This document shows, piece by piece, positions 1 through 7,041 of a stretch of 11,433 nucleotides of DNA. The notes beneath the pieces were generated by a model. That model was not told the DNA's origin. It made no database searches and worked only from the letters and a program-made list of their open reading frames with translations. Both the position numbers and the translations under genes were made by a program. Origin of the DNA: CAYPTI01 sp964413525 [NCBI: uncultured bacterium] (GTDB lineage: Bacteria; T1Sed10-126); NCBI GenBank assembly GCA_964413525.1, contig CAYPTI010000055.1, positions 1 to 11,433 on the forward strand. The letters run 5' to 3'. Each line of letters opens with the position of its first letter. Positions within the stretch are counted from its first letter, which is position 1.

Positions 1-175
1 CTCGTTCTCTCAGGAGGTCAATGCATTCCTCCGGCCGGGGACCGTAGCCGACCACGTCGCCGGCCACAATCACGGTTTCCGGCGAATCGCCCACCTCATC
101 CAGGACCGCGCGGAGAGCTTCCGCGTTGCCGTGGATGTCCGCCAGGATCAGCAGCTCGTTCTCAGACGAATTCAA
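1..175 (-). CDS. Calcineurin-like metallophosphoesterase, N-terminal part (runs off window start)
   Basis: About 58 N-terminal residues are visible. They carry the first two metallophosphoesterase motifs, LADIHGN and GDVVGYGPRPEEC, which supply metal ligands (Asp and His of DIH, Asp of GDVV). The GYGPxPxEC form is typical of the YfcE-like/COG0639-type single-domain phosphoesterases that hydrolyse phosphodiesters or phosphoprotein/nucleotide substrates. The substrate cannot be told from this fragment. There is no ATG or GTG in frame between the upstream stop (197-199) and the first motif; TTG at 173-175 is the only conventional start candidate, giving LNSSENELLILADIHGN. It lies about 35 bases after the thioesterase stop on the same strand, so the two are probably cotranscribed. 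Family is confident; the start is not. Confidence 0.8.
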   Translation of the reverse strand, partial: MNSSENELLILADIHGNAEALRAVLDEVGDSPETVIVAGDVVGYGPRPEECIDLLRER

Positions 176-209
176 GCGTGTCGATCCCCGGGAACGTCAT
201 CCGATGGAT

Positions 210-629
210 TTATGGATTCCGGGCCCGGATCGTCAACGTACAGCGGGACACCGCGGTGGTCCGTCCGTCGTCCCGCTTAATTTCGACTTTCCAGACATGG
301 ATCCTCGTCCCGGTTTCAACCGGGACGGCCCGGGCCTTCAGATAGCCTCTCCGTACGGGGTTCAGATGGTTGGCGTTGATCTCGATCCCCACCGCATGGC
401 TGTCCTCGGGAGCGGCAAGCTCCGCCCCGAGGCTGGCGGCGGTCTCCGCCAGCACCAGGTTCACCCCGCCGTGCATGATCCCAAACGGCTGGTGAAGCCG
501 CTCGTCCACGTCGATCCCGATCACAACCCGATCGGCCCCGGCCTCGAGAACCTCCAGATCGAGCAGGTCCCCCAACCCGGACCCGGCGGTTTTCTGCTTC
601 AAATACTCCGGAACCTCCTCGTCAGTCAT
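210..629 (-). CDS. Hotdog-fold acyl-CoA thioesterase (PaaI / MenI-YdiI type)
   Basis: A 139-residue single-domain 4HBT thioesterase, the usual length. The catalytic region reads HQPFGIMHGGVNLVLAETAA (residues 46-65): HGG at 53-55 binds the thioester and Glu62 is at the position of the catalytic carboxylate. QPFG-HGG-LAE and the later NHLNPVRRG and VWKVEIKRDDGR resemble the YdiI/EntH/MenI branch, which includes 1,4-dihydroxy-2-naphthoyl-CoA thioesterase of menaquinone synthesis; haloarchaea use menaquinone, so that role is possible but unproven. I chose ATG at 629 because AAGGA lies a suitable distance upstream; a GTG at 668 would add 13 poorly conserved residues. It is cytosolic. It follows the DUF488 gene by about 55 bases and precedes the phosphoesterase, probably in one transcript. 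Confidence 0.88.
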   Translation of the reverse strand: MTDEEVPEYLKQKTAGSGLGDLLDLEVLEAGADRVVIGIDVDERLHQPFGIMHGGVNLVLAETAASLGAELAAPEDSHAVGIEINANHLNPVRRGYLKARAVPVETGTRIHVWKVEIKRDDGRTTAVSRCTLTIRARNP

Positions 630-683
630 TCGCTCATTCCTTTCCTTCGACGACGGACTATCGACCACCGACTTTTGACTACC

Positions 684-1235
684 TTACACCAGCCCGGGGT
701 ACTGAACCCGGCCATCCTTACGACGGGCGTGCGGATGGAGGTCATGGTCCCGAACCTCGTCGTCATCAATCAAATGGCGAACGGAAAACCCCCGCGAAAT
801 CAGGTGATCGGCGATCAGGGACCGGTGGCACGAATCAGGGTCCCGTTCGGCACACAGGAGGGCCAGCGTCCCCGATGAGTCCGGTTCCCGGATGGACGAC
901 TCCAGCTCCTCCAGGGCCTCCTGACCCTCGTCGGTGTTGAGGTGGTCCGCCACCGCCTGGAATCCGCCGGACAGGGCCGAATTATGACTGGCTTCCCGGG
1001 CCGTCCGCAGGCCGCCGAGTTCCGGTACATGGACATACTGGATCCCCACGTCGGACAACGATTGTCGGAGGTTTCCCTGCGAAAAGTGAGGGTACCGCCG
1101 GCTGTTGGGGTAGGTGCGAACGTCCACGATCCGCCGGATATTGTTGTTCACCACCAGCCGTAAAAATTCCTCCCGGTCCCGGTTCGAGTGGCCCACCGTA
1201 GACACCGATTCAGTCTGGGTACCGTTCTCCACCAT
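684..1235 (-). CDS. DUF488 family protein
   Basis: A 183-residue protein with the DUF488 hallmarks in order: VGHS (14-17), IVDVR (36-40), PNSRRYPHF (43-51), and the C-terminal block LLCAERDPDSCHRSLIADHL (126-145) with Cys128, Cys136 and His137. The family is widespread in bacteria and archaea and has no firmly established biochemical role; the conserved Cys/His/Arg set suggests a catalytic or ligand-binding site. The ATG at 1235 is preceded by an AGGGGGT purine run, which supports it. No signal peptide or membrane segment is visible. It is the first gene of a probable DUF488-thioesterase-phosphoesterase group and lies just downstream of a decayed gene. Confidence 0.9.
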   Translation of the reverse strand: MVENGTQTESVSTVGHSNRDREEFLRLVVNNNIRRIVDVRTYPNSRRYPHFSQGNLRQSLSDVGIQYVHVPELGGLRTAREASHNSALSGGFQAVADHLNTDEGQEALEELESSIREPDSSGTLALLCAERDPDSCHRSLIADHLISRGFSVRHLIDDDEVRDHDLHPHARRKDGRVQYPGLV

Positions 1236-1275
1236 GAGCTCAACCCCCTTTACGGGCGGATGAGGTCCGACCCGA

Positions 1276-1625
1276 TCATAGTATCTCCTCAGCCCGGTCC
1301 GTCCACGCCAGTACGCGATCCTTGAACATGAAAATCAACGCCGGGTACCGTCCGACCTTCGAACCGTGGTTCCCGATGAACGGAATCGGTTCCGGGGTGA
1401 CGTCGACGGAGGGATGGCGCGACCCGGTAGGTCTTCAAGGCGAAGGAAATAAACCGGGACGTCAGTCAGCGATTGGGTCCCGAAGGGTGGAAAAATACGG
1501 TCTCCAGACGGGGTTGGGTGATCATCCCGGAATCAACCGGGAATCACCTACTTCCACGAACGGCCTGAATCGACGATGAACGTGATCCCCTCAGGAACGT
1601 GCTCCCAGTAGAAAGATGAGAGTGA
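1276..1625 (-). pseudogene. Remnant of an unidentified gene, broken by stops and frameshifts
   Basis: This gap has no intact minus-strand gene, but successive minus-strand frames give protein-like stretches with the codon bias of the neighbours. One frame holds YWEHVPEGITFIVDSG before a TAG at 1548-1550 and a TGA at 1533-1535. The same frame then reads FPPFGTQSLTDVPVYFLRLE and DLPGRAIPPS. Near 1396-1434 the signal moves to another frame, VDVTPEPIPFIGNHGSKVGR then YPALIFMFKDRVLAWTDRAE, ending at TGA 1276-1278. That last segment has no ATG or GTG start of its own before the internal Met. I read this as the remains of about 110 codons of one gene. I do not recognise the family. An accidental open frame or sequencing indels could give a similar picture. 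Confidence 0.45.
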
Positions 1626-1632
1626 TTACGTG

Positions 1633-2127
1633 TCAGGAGGAGTCGTCCGGAGCGGGCTCCCCTTCGGTGTAGTTGTAGCGATCTCGGGTTAACTCCCGGG
1701 CGCGACTCCGGAGGATGGACCGCACATCCTCGTCCCCGGAGTTATTCCGGTCATCGACCAGTTCACTCGGATCGGCGTTCAGGCCGGACTCCCAGCTTGT
1801 TTCCGTCCGTTGCCGGTTCTCCAGGGTTCGGCGGTGATCCATCAGCACGGTTTTGAGAAACTCACCCGTTTTCCGGTCCAAACCATGTTCCGTGACGGCG
1901 GGACCCGAGCCCACCCGGAACGTGTAGCCCGAGACGGTGGTTCCCGAATCAGACATCAACCGAGTAAGCATAGCAACCGGTTGTCTACCGCGAAGCAGCC
2001 GGAGCGAACTGGATCCGCGGATTCGATCGAACCGAACCGTGACCCGCGTCTCGCGGTCAGGCATCTCAAGCTTGAGAACCTGCTGCCGGTCCCGCTCGAT
2101 CTGTATCTCGATGTCAGCTTCCATCAC
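1633..2127 (-). CDS. Hypothetical protein, 164 aa, family not recognised
   Basis: A GTG start at 2127 lies 7 bases after a GGAGGT ribosome-binding site (2135-2140 on the plus strand); ATG at 2124 is the alternative. The strong site supports a real gene. The first half alternates charged and hydrophobic residues (ADIEIQIERDRQQVLKLEMP; ETRVTVRFDRIRGSSSLRLL), suggesting a beta-rich domain, followed by a helix-like part around GEFLKTVLMDHRRTLENRQR. The last 50 residues are polar, acidic and rich in Asn, Ser and Asp, probably disordered. There is no Cys, signal peptide or membrane segment, so it is likely cytosolic. It lies about 210 bases from doxX and directly before the decayed gene, with no functional clue from context. 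Confidence 0.7.
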   Translation of the reverse strand: MMEADIEIQIERDRQQVLKLEMPDRETRVTVRFDRIRGSSSLRLLRGRQPVAMLTRLMSDSGTTVSGYTFRVGSGPAVTEHGLDRKTGEFLKTVLMDHRRTLENRQRTETSWESGLNADPSELVDDRNNSGDEDVRSILRSRARELTRDRYNYTEGEPAPDDSS

Positions 2128-2134
2128 GGATAAT

Positions 2135-2140
2135 ACCTCC
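2135..2140 (-). promoter_or_regulatory. Shine-Dalgarno site of the 164-aa gene
   Basis: GGAGGT on the minus strand, 7 bases before GTG (2127) and 10 before ATG (2124). The spacing favours the GTG start. Confidence 0.65.
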
Positions 2141-2338
2141 TGCCGGTTACGGAAATTCCCCGCCCCGTCTCCACCTGATCCTTGCTCTTCCGGTCAGATG
2201 CCTCGTTCTTGAGAGCCGGATTCTATCAAGTCCCCGGGCCAAACGAAACGGGAAACGATCCGAGATCGATTCGTTACGGGGGAACGGAGTGGACAAAACC
2301 CCCGGATCCATGACCAACGTCCCTGGAACCATTTCCCT

Positions 2339-2896
2339 TCATCCCAGCAGATAACGGACCCAGGGGTTATCTTCGACAAAGGTGGTTTGTTCAAGCCGGG
2401 CGTCCAACCCGACAATTCGGCCGGCTCCAAACGCGCCGAGCCCGAACAGCAAAAGAATGTACACCACGTCGGCGTTGACCACGTAACCATGTTCGACCGG
2501 AAGTCCAGCCAGCAAACCTCCCTGCAGGGAGGCAAGCCAGAACAAAAACATCTGTACCGATCCCCAGAACGCCGCGAACCGGACGGCCAGTCCAAGAAGC
2601 AGGGACAGCCCGATCAGAAGCTGACCCCATACCACGAGGAAATCGACCCAACCGGCTCCCGCCAGGGAAACAAAAAAATCACCCAGGGGGTTGGCTTCAT
2701 GAATGGCAAACTGCAGGTAGCCTGCCGCTGTCCACTCGGGATCGAGGAACTTTTCAATCCCCGCCTGCAAAAATACCCACGCCATCACCAGCCTCAGCCA
2801 AACAATCGAGTACCCGATCCACGTCTCGGAATAATCAAACGAGACGGGACGGCCAAACATGGTTGTTTCAAGGGACCGTTCCTCCGACGATGCCAT
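2339..2896 (-). CDS. DoxX family membrane protein
   Basis: A 185-residue protein with four predicted membrane helices at about 28-48, 82-104, 107-128 and 138-160, the DoxX/DoxD arrangement. Family landmarks include YSETWIGYSIVWLRLVMAWV near the N-terminus, LLGLAVRFAAFWG in the centre, LQGGLLAGLPVEHGYVVNAD between helices 3 and 4, and LLFGLGAFGAGR followed by a C-terminal NPWVRYLLG. The overall pattern is like haloarchaeal DoxX proteins. Founding members are the small subunit of thiosulfate:quinone oxidoreductase, but most relatives are of unknown function, so quinone-linked redox chemistry is only an inference. ATG at 2896 has a near-ideal AAGGAGGT site. It appears to be its own transcription unit, with a TATA box about 120 bases upstream. 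Confidence 0.9.
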   Translation of the reverse strand: MASSEERSLETTMFGRPVSFDYSETWIGYSIVWLRLVMAWVFLQAGIEKFLDPEWTAAGYLQFAIHEANPLGDFFVSLAGAGWVDFLVVWGQLLIGLSLLLGLAVRFAAFWGSVQMFLFWLASLQGGLLAGLPVEHGYVVNADVVYILLLFGLGAFGAGRIVGLDARLEQTTFVEDNPWVRYLLG

Positions 2897-2902
2897 GGTC
2901 TA

Positions 2903-2910
2903 ACCTCCTT
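2903..2910 (-). promoter_or_regulatory. Shine-Dalgarno site of doxX
   Basis: AAGGAGGT on the minus strand, 6 bases before ATG 2896. It fixes the start of the DoxX protein. Confidence 0.8.
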
Positions 2911-3014
2911 AATCCCACGGATCGTTTCCGTCCGTCTTATTCGAACTCGTCGGTACATACTTTGAGCGATCAACCGTTGAAGGTCTCAATCCTCGTCCCA
3001 TCGTTCGATTGGAA

Positions 3015-3022
3015 TATATAAA
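3015..3022 (-). promoter_or_regulatory. Archaeal TATA box, probable doxX promoter
   Basis: TTTATATA on the minus strand within ATTTTATATATTCC, a close match to the archaeal TATA consensus and the only AT-rich octamer in its GC-rich surroundings. Transcription would begin about 25 bases downstream (near 2990), giving a leader of about 95 bases before doxX. No clear purine-rich BRE precedes it. Confidence 0.5.
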
Positions 3023-3075
3023 ATGGGGAGTCAACAGAACAAACTTTTCTGGTTCATCAATCCATGTGCTGGGGA

Positions 3076-3100
3076 GATCGGAGAACCGACCGGTCCGATC
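3076..3100 (-). repeat. Inverted repeat just after the rad50-like stop, possible terminator
   Basis: GATCGGA (3076-3082) and TCCGATC (3094-3100) form a 7-bp stem with an 11-base loop immediately downstream of the stop codon at 3103. There is no clear T-run after it on the minus strand, so a terminator or 3'-end stabilising role is only a suggestion. Confidence 0.35.
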
Positions 3101-3102
3101 AA

Positions 3103-5568
3103 TCACAACCCAGCGATGGTTCGAACCGCTCCTCCGAGCTCCTTGAACCCGTCCCGGGTTGCCGGATCAACCGTGAACACGAGCACCTGCCAGCCTTCTT
3201 CCAGGTACGGTTCCAGCAATCGTATAGCCCGTTCCTTGCGGTCGGGATAATAGTGCAGGAAGGGGTCGTCCAGCAGCATGAACCCCGGTTCCTCCTCAAA
3301 CAGCCGGTCGAGCAGAACCAGCCGGCAGGAAAAGTACAGATGATTCCGGGCGCCGGAACTGAGGGATTGTTCGGGATAGGCGGTCCCGTCCGCGAGCACC
3401 TCAAAAGTCATGTCGTCCGGCCGGAAGGAGAGCTCCTGTCGATCCCCCATCACGCGATTATAAAGGTCGTCCAGCGACTGACCGCCGTCCTTCCCGGCCA
3501 GCAGCCGGCGGACCTCCCCGAGGTAATCGGCCTCCAGGCCGTCAAGCGCCCGAACCGCCATAATCGCAGCCAGGCGATCCCGTATCGTTTCCCCGAGTTC
3601 TTGTTCCCAGGCATTTTGCTGTTCGAACAGGGTCCCTGGCTGCTCGGGGTCGATCCCCAACTCGGACAGGGTGCTCTTGAGCCGGATAACCTCATCCTGA
3701 ACCGACTGGTGTTCTCGCTGGAGCTCCTCCTGTTTGGAGTCCAGTCTGTTCACCTCGTGCTCCACGGACTCCCGGGCTTCTTCTACGTCTTCAACATCAA
3801 TTTCAACGTCTTTTACTTCGTCAAGTTCGTTCTCGATCTTGACTTTGATCTCATTCAGGTCCTGGGTTTCGAGCTCCCGGTCAAGGAGACCCGAAAGACG
3901 ACTTTCCAAGCTTTCGATTTTTCCCTCTATCTCGCGTCGTCTGGCTAATTTTTCAAGGTAATCGTCCAGGCCGGTACACCCGGATTTCTCCCGGAACCGT
4001 TCAAGGCTTTGCCTCACTTCACTCCGTGCCGGTTTCAATTGTTCGTCCAGTTCCGTTTCCTGATCCTCAATTGCCTCCTCCAGCTCGCGGATCTGCTCGT
4101 TCAGACTCTCTTCCCTGGATTTGAGTTTCGCCTCGCGCCGGAGAAGAGCTTCTTTTTCTTCCCGGAGCTGATCCAGCTCCTCTTCCTCAACCAGGTCTTC
4201 AAGGGAAGAATCAAGCAGGTTTCTGGCCCGCTCGAGGGGCTCCCGGTCGTCCCCGGGCAAGCCGGTCAATTCTTCCTTCAGCGTTGTTTCGAGTTCATCG
4301 ACGGATTGTTTGAGCCGGCCACGGTTCCAGACCAGTAAGGCCCCCATCCCGCCGAGGATCACTCCAACGGCCAGCAGAATCCCCACCGCCCCGAAGCCCG
4401 CGTCGGTGGCCCCGAGCACCAATTCCAGCATCGCAGCCACGAAAACAACACCACCCGACCAGAGGAGTCCCCGTTCAAGCCACCGGCGCCGGGCCGCTTT
4501 CGACAGCCGTTCGCGGTTCCCCTCCAGCTCGTTCACCAGGGGCTGGACAGTCTCGTACAGTTGTTCCTGCAGGTTCCTCGTCCGCCGGGATCGGTGTCGG
4601 TCTGCTTCGACCAGTGCTTCTTCCACGTGCTGCTGCTGTTCTTCAATGTTCTTCAAATCAGAGCGAATGGTTTTTCGTTCCTCGATTTGTTTCTCGATCT
4701 TCTGTTTGGCTTGCCCGGTTCGTTTTTTTAACTCGCGAACCTTGTTCGCGATGGTCTGCCGACGTTCCTTTGCCCGTTCCCATTCTTCCTCAAACTCAGG
4801 GTCGATCCGGCTGAATTGGTCATTCAGCTTGGATTGATTAACCCGGATTTCCTCAACCAGAGACCTGGCTCGGGTCAGGGTTTGTTTCCGCTCCATCTTC
4901 CGGAGTTCTCCCCGGCGCTGCTTGATCTGGTTGAGATCCTGTTTAACGGCTTCCAGTTCGGCTCCAACCTGCTTCAGTTGATCCAGTCGTTCCATCAGCG
5001 ACCGGAGGTTCTGTTCTAACTCATCCATCCGTTCCAGATTCGGAACCAGTTCCTCATGCATCCGGTCACGAACCCTGCTCGACTGAGGGTTGGACCACCT
5101 GAACGTCGGGGTGAGGTTGGCGAGGTTGCGGATTTTCGAAGTCACGTCGTTCAGCGAATCGTCCCCCATCCCGGAAAGCAACGAAGCCAGCCCATTCCAC
5201 ATTTCTTCCCGATCGCGGTTATCATCGTGAATGGTGAGTTGGCCCGAACGGATGCACAGCAACCGATGCAGTTCCGGGAGCCGCCAGCCAAGCAATTCAC
5301 TTAACGGCCTCTCGGGCCCCGATTCTCCAAACAGGTGTACGTCACCGGACGCCTCCAGTTCCACCTCGCTTCCGGGAAATTCGTCGTAACGCTTCTCCCC
5401 GGCAAACAGCTGCTTTCGTCCTTCCTTGAACACACGGTTGATAATGAGGTCGATCAGGGTGGTCTTCCCCTGCTGATTGTCATCGAAGATCACTTCACAA
5501 TCCCCCGGTTCCCAGGCAAGTTCAGGCAACGGTCCAACCCCGTCGGTGCGAACTGTTCGGATTCGCAT
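3103..5568 (-). CDS. Rad50/SbcC-like AAA ATPase with central membrane hairpin (YhaN-like)
   Basis: An 821-residue coiled-coil ATPase, partner of the upstream nuclease. The N-terminal Walker A region reads DDNQQGKTTLIDLI (29-42, Lys35). Long heptad-rich coils cover about 165-365 and 420-640. At the C-terminus are the ABC signature SLSSGARNHLYFSCR (735-749) and Walker B FMLLDDP (763-769). Between the coils, at about 367-387 and 392-414, lie two hydrophobic segments (start LLWSGGVVFVAAMLELVLG) suited to a membrane hairpin. No CxxC zinc hook is present. This arrangement matches YhaN rather than classical Rad50. Oddities: the first Walker A Gly is Asp, and the segment after the last strand reads LVFTVDP without the usual H-loop His. 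ATG at 5568 overlaps the nuclease stop as TGATG, implying translational coupling; an adjacent TTG at 5571 would add one residue. Likely role: ATP-driven DNA end processing at the membrane. Confidence 0.9.
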   Translation of the reverse strand: MRIRTVRTDGVGPLPELAWEPGDCEVIFDDNQQGKTTLIDLIINRVFKEGRKQLFAGEKRYDEFPGSEVELEASGDVHLFGESGPERPLSELLGWRLPELHRLLCIRSGQLTIHDDNRDREEMWNGLASLLSGMGDDSLNDVTSKIRNLANLTPTFRWSNPQSSRVRDRMHEELVPNLERMDELEQNLRSLMERLDQLKQVGAELEAVKQDLNQIKQRRGELRKMERKQTLTRARSLVEEIRVNQSKLNDQFSRIDPEFEEEWERAKERRQTIANKVRELKKRTGQAKQKIEKQIEERKTIRSDLKNIEEQQQHVEEALVEADRHRSRRTRNLQEQLYETVQPLVNELEGNRERLSKAARRRWLERGLLWSGGVVFVAAMLELVLGATDAGFGAVGILLAVGVILGGMGALLVWNRGRLKQSVDELETTLKEELTGLPGDDREPLERARNLLDSSLEDLVEEEELDQLREEKEALLRREAKLKSREESLNEQIRELEEAIEDQETELDEQLKPARSEVRQSLERFREKSGCTGLDDYLEKLARRREIEGKIESLESRLSGLLDRELETQDLNEIKVKIENELDEVKDVEIDVEDVEEARESVEHEVNRLDSKQEELQREHQSVQDEVIRLKSTLSELGIDPEQPGTLFEQQNAWEQELGETIRDRLAAIMAVRALDGLEADYLGEVRRLLAGKDGGQSLDDLYNRVMGDRQELSFRPDDMTFEVLADGTAYPEQSLSSGARNHLYFSCRLVLLDRLFEEEPGFMLLDDPFLHYYPDRKERAIRLLEPYLEEGWQVLVFTVDPATRDGFKELGGAVRTIAGL

Positions 5569-6728
5569 CAACCCACCACCTCGTACAGGGCTCGCATGAG
5601 CAATTCTTGAGCCCGTCGCCGGACGGACTCGGCTTCCTCCTCAAGCATGGATCGTGCCCGGGACCGCACGGCGGAAGGATCCTTCGAAAAATCTTCCGCG
5701 AGGTCGATGTGTTCAGCTGGTTCACGCTGCCGGAGGGCCTCCAGTGAACGGCGAACCAGCGGCTGATCGAACCCTTCGGCTCCCTGCAGGTTCATATCCA
5801 CGATTTCCAACCGGTTCCAGTTATCGCGGTGTTCGTCGGAGAGGTCCTGTAGGCGGTCCCGAATCCGGGTGATGTCTCCTTCCACGAACCCGTCCACCGA
5901 TACCCGAAGCCGGCACCCGGAATCTCCTTCTCCCAGCAGGGTGTCCAGCCGGGTTATCCCTTCTTCTTCGAACCCCGGAAGCATCAGGACTTCTTCCCGC
6001 CGGTAATACCATCCAGGGGGCGTGTCCACGGGAATCGGTCTAACCGCAGTTTGTCCCTGCTCCAATTCAAATTCGAGCAGGGCCCGTCGACCTTCCTCCC
6101 GGATGCTGTTGGGCAGCGGGGAACCGGGGTAATGAACCGGAGGATCCTCACCCAGCTGGGCCTGCCCGTGCCAGTGACCCAGGATGACCCGGTCGAACTC
6201 TGTCCCCACCACATCCTGCTCGTAGAGCAAACATTCGTTTTCCTCCCCGTGGTCTTCGATGGCCTGGACGATGTGGCGGTGAGCCGGACTCAGGTAGGAA
6301 GCATGTCCCAGCAGCCAGTCAGTCTCTTCCCCGGACAGATCAAACCGATCGGTCAGGTCGGTGGCCGCTTCCCCCCGGCTGTAGGGCAAACCGTGAATTC
6401 TGAGGTTTTGTTCTTCCCCTTGCAGACGGACGGATTCCCCTCGTTCGAGCACGTGCACCACAGCAGACCAACCCAGCCGGCCCAGGTTGGGATCGTGGTT
6501 GCCGGCCACCATCACCACGTCGCAACCGTTCGGGAGCCGTTCCTCCAGCGTCGTTTGGACCTCTCCGTTTAGGGCCGATCCGTCGCTGGCACTTTCGAAC
6601 AGATCCCCCGCGATCAGCAGGGCGTCAACGTCACGCTTCTCGGCCTGCTCGAGGATCCAACTCCAGACCTCCAACCGCTCCGGTTCTTCCTCGGACAAAT
6701 GGAGATCCGCCGTGACCAGTATTTTCAT
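5568..6728 (-). CDS. Mre11/SbcD-like DNA repair exonuclease (YhaO-like)
   Basis: A 386-residue metallophosphoesterase of the Mre11/SbcD/YhaO family, which cuts DNA ends and hairpins with two manganese ions in complex with a Rad50-type ATPase. All expected metal ligands are visible: DLH (Asp8, His10), GDLF (Asp42), GNHD (Asn77, His78), LLGHAS (His142) and GHWH (His185, His187). YPGSPLPNS (200-208) is the typical end of the phosphoesterase core. Residues 230-386 form a capping and ATPase-binding region that ends in charged helices. ATG at 6728 was chosen because GGAGG lies 6 bases upstream (6735-6739) and MKILVTADLH is the family-typical start; the frame stays open upstream to 6803 without such support. 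It is the first gene of a two-gene operon with the Rad50-like ATPase. Confidence 0.92.
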   Translation of the reverse strand: MKILVTADLHLSEEEPERLEVWSWILEQAEKRDVDALLIAGDLFESASDGSALNGEVQTTLEERLPNGCDVVMVAGNHDPNLGRLGWSAVVHVLERGESVRLQGEEQNLRIHGLPYSRGEAATDLTDRFDLSGEETDWLLGHASYLSPAHRHIVQAIEDHGEENECLLYEQDVVGTEFDRVILGHWHGQAQLGEDPPVHYPGSPLPNSIREEGRRALLEFELEQGQTAVRPIPVDTPPGWYYRREEVLMLPGFEEEGITRLDTLLGEGDSGCRLRVSVDGFVEGDITRIRDRLQDLSDEHRDNWNRLEIVDMNLQGAEGFDQPLVRRSLEALRQREPAEHIDLAEDFSKDPSAVRSRARSMLEEEAESVRRRAQELLMRALYEVVG

Positions 6729-6734
6729 GCTCAG

Positions 6735-6739
6735 CCTCC
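6735..6739 (-). promoter_or_regulatory. Shine-Dalgarno site deciding the start of the Mre11-like gene
   Basis: GGAGG on the minus strand, 6 bases before ATG 6728. It favours this start over in-frame codons further upstream to 6803. Confidence 0.7.
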
Positions 6740-6866
6740 GAAGAAAGTCATTATTTACCCCGTAACGCCCACCCGTGAAGCGTGTACCCAGGGGAGCGAT
6801 CACCTGTTCAAAGTGTACACAGAATAAGCATTGCTTCAGGGCCTTCCCAAAATCATTGCCGCCGGT

Positions 6867-6906
6867 ACGTACCCACGTATTCGCAATTGCGAATACGTGG
6901 GTACGT
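6867..6906. repeat. 40-bp perfect palindrome
   Basis: Left arm 6867-6886 (ACGTACCCACG, then TATTCGCAA) and right arm 6887-6906 are exact reverse complements with no spacer; the centre is AATT. It lies about 140 bases upstream of the Mre11-like start and about 135 bases past the ADP-ribosylglycohydrolase stop. No T-run follows on either strand, which argues against a simple terminator. It could be an operator for a large dimer or tetramer, a cruciform-forming site, or a recombination relic. Confidence 0.95.
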
Positions 6907-7041
6907 CAGGTTGAAGAAGGTTCGGACGCAACGATGGCAAAGTTCGGCTGTAAAAATGTCTTCAAACGAGGACCGGGATTCAACCATTGAGCCGACAACA
7001 TCTACAGACCATTCATGGCCCGTGGATGCGAACAACCCTGT

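Larger units (their letters stand above)
6729..7041. other. Intergenic region upstream of the nuclease operon
   Basis: There are 313 bases between the ADP-ribosylglycohydrolase stop and the Mre11-like start. Short open frames here have no ribosome-binding site or recognisable protein. The region holds the 40-bp palindrome at 6867-6906 and a further copy of its half-site heptamer GTACCCA at 6784-6790. A TAAATAAT stretch at about 6748-6755 (minus strand) could be a weak TATA box but lies too close to the start for a transcript that includes the Shine-Dalgarno site. No RNA gene was recognised. Confidence 0.5.

Noticed and set aside
1518-1547. Imperfect inverted repeat (GTGAT...CCCGG / CCGGG...ATCAC) as a terminator
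   Set aside because: The stem is interrupted, no T-run follows, and it lies inside the apparent decayed gene rather than at a gene end.
1322-1579. An 85-codon plus-strand open frame
   Set aside because: It starts at TTG without a ribosome-binding site, has a Gly/Arg-rich composition unlike the acidic proteins here, and lies over minus-strand segments that look more like protein.
3115-3128. GGTTCGAACC resembling a tRNA T-loop
   Set aside because: It lies inside the 3' end of the Rad50-like coding region and no cloverleaf could be built around it.
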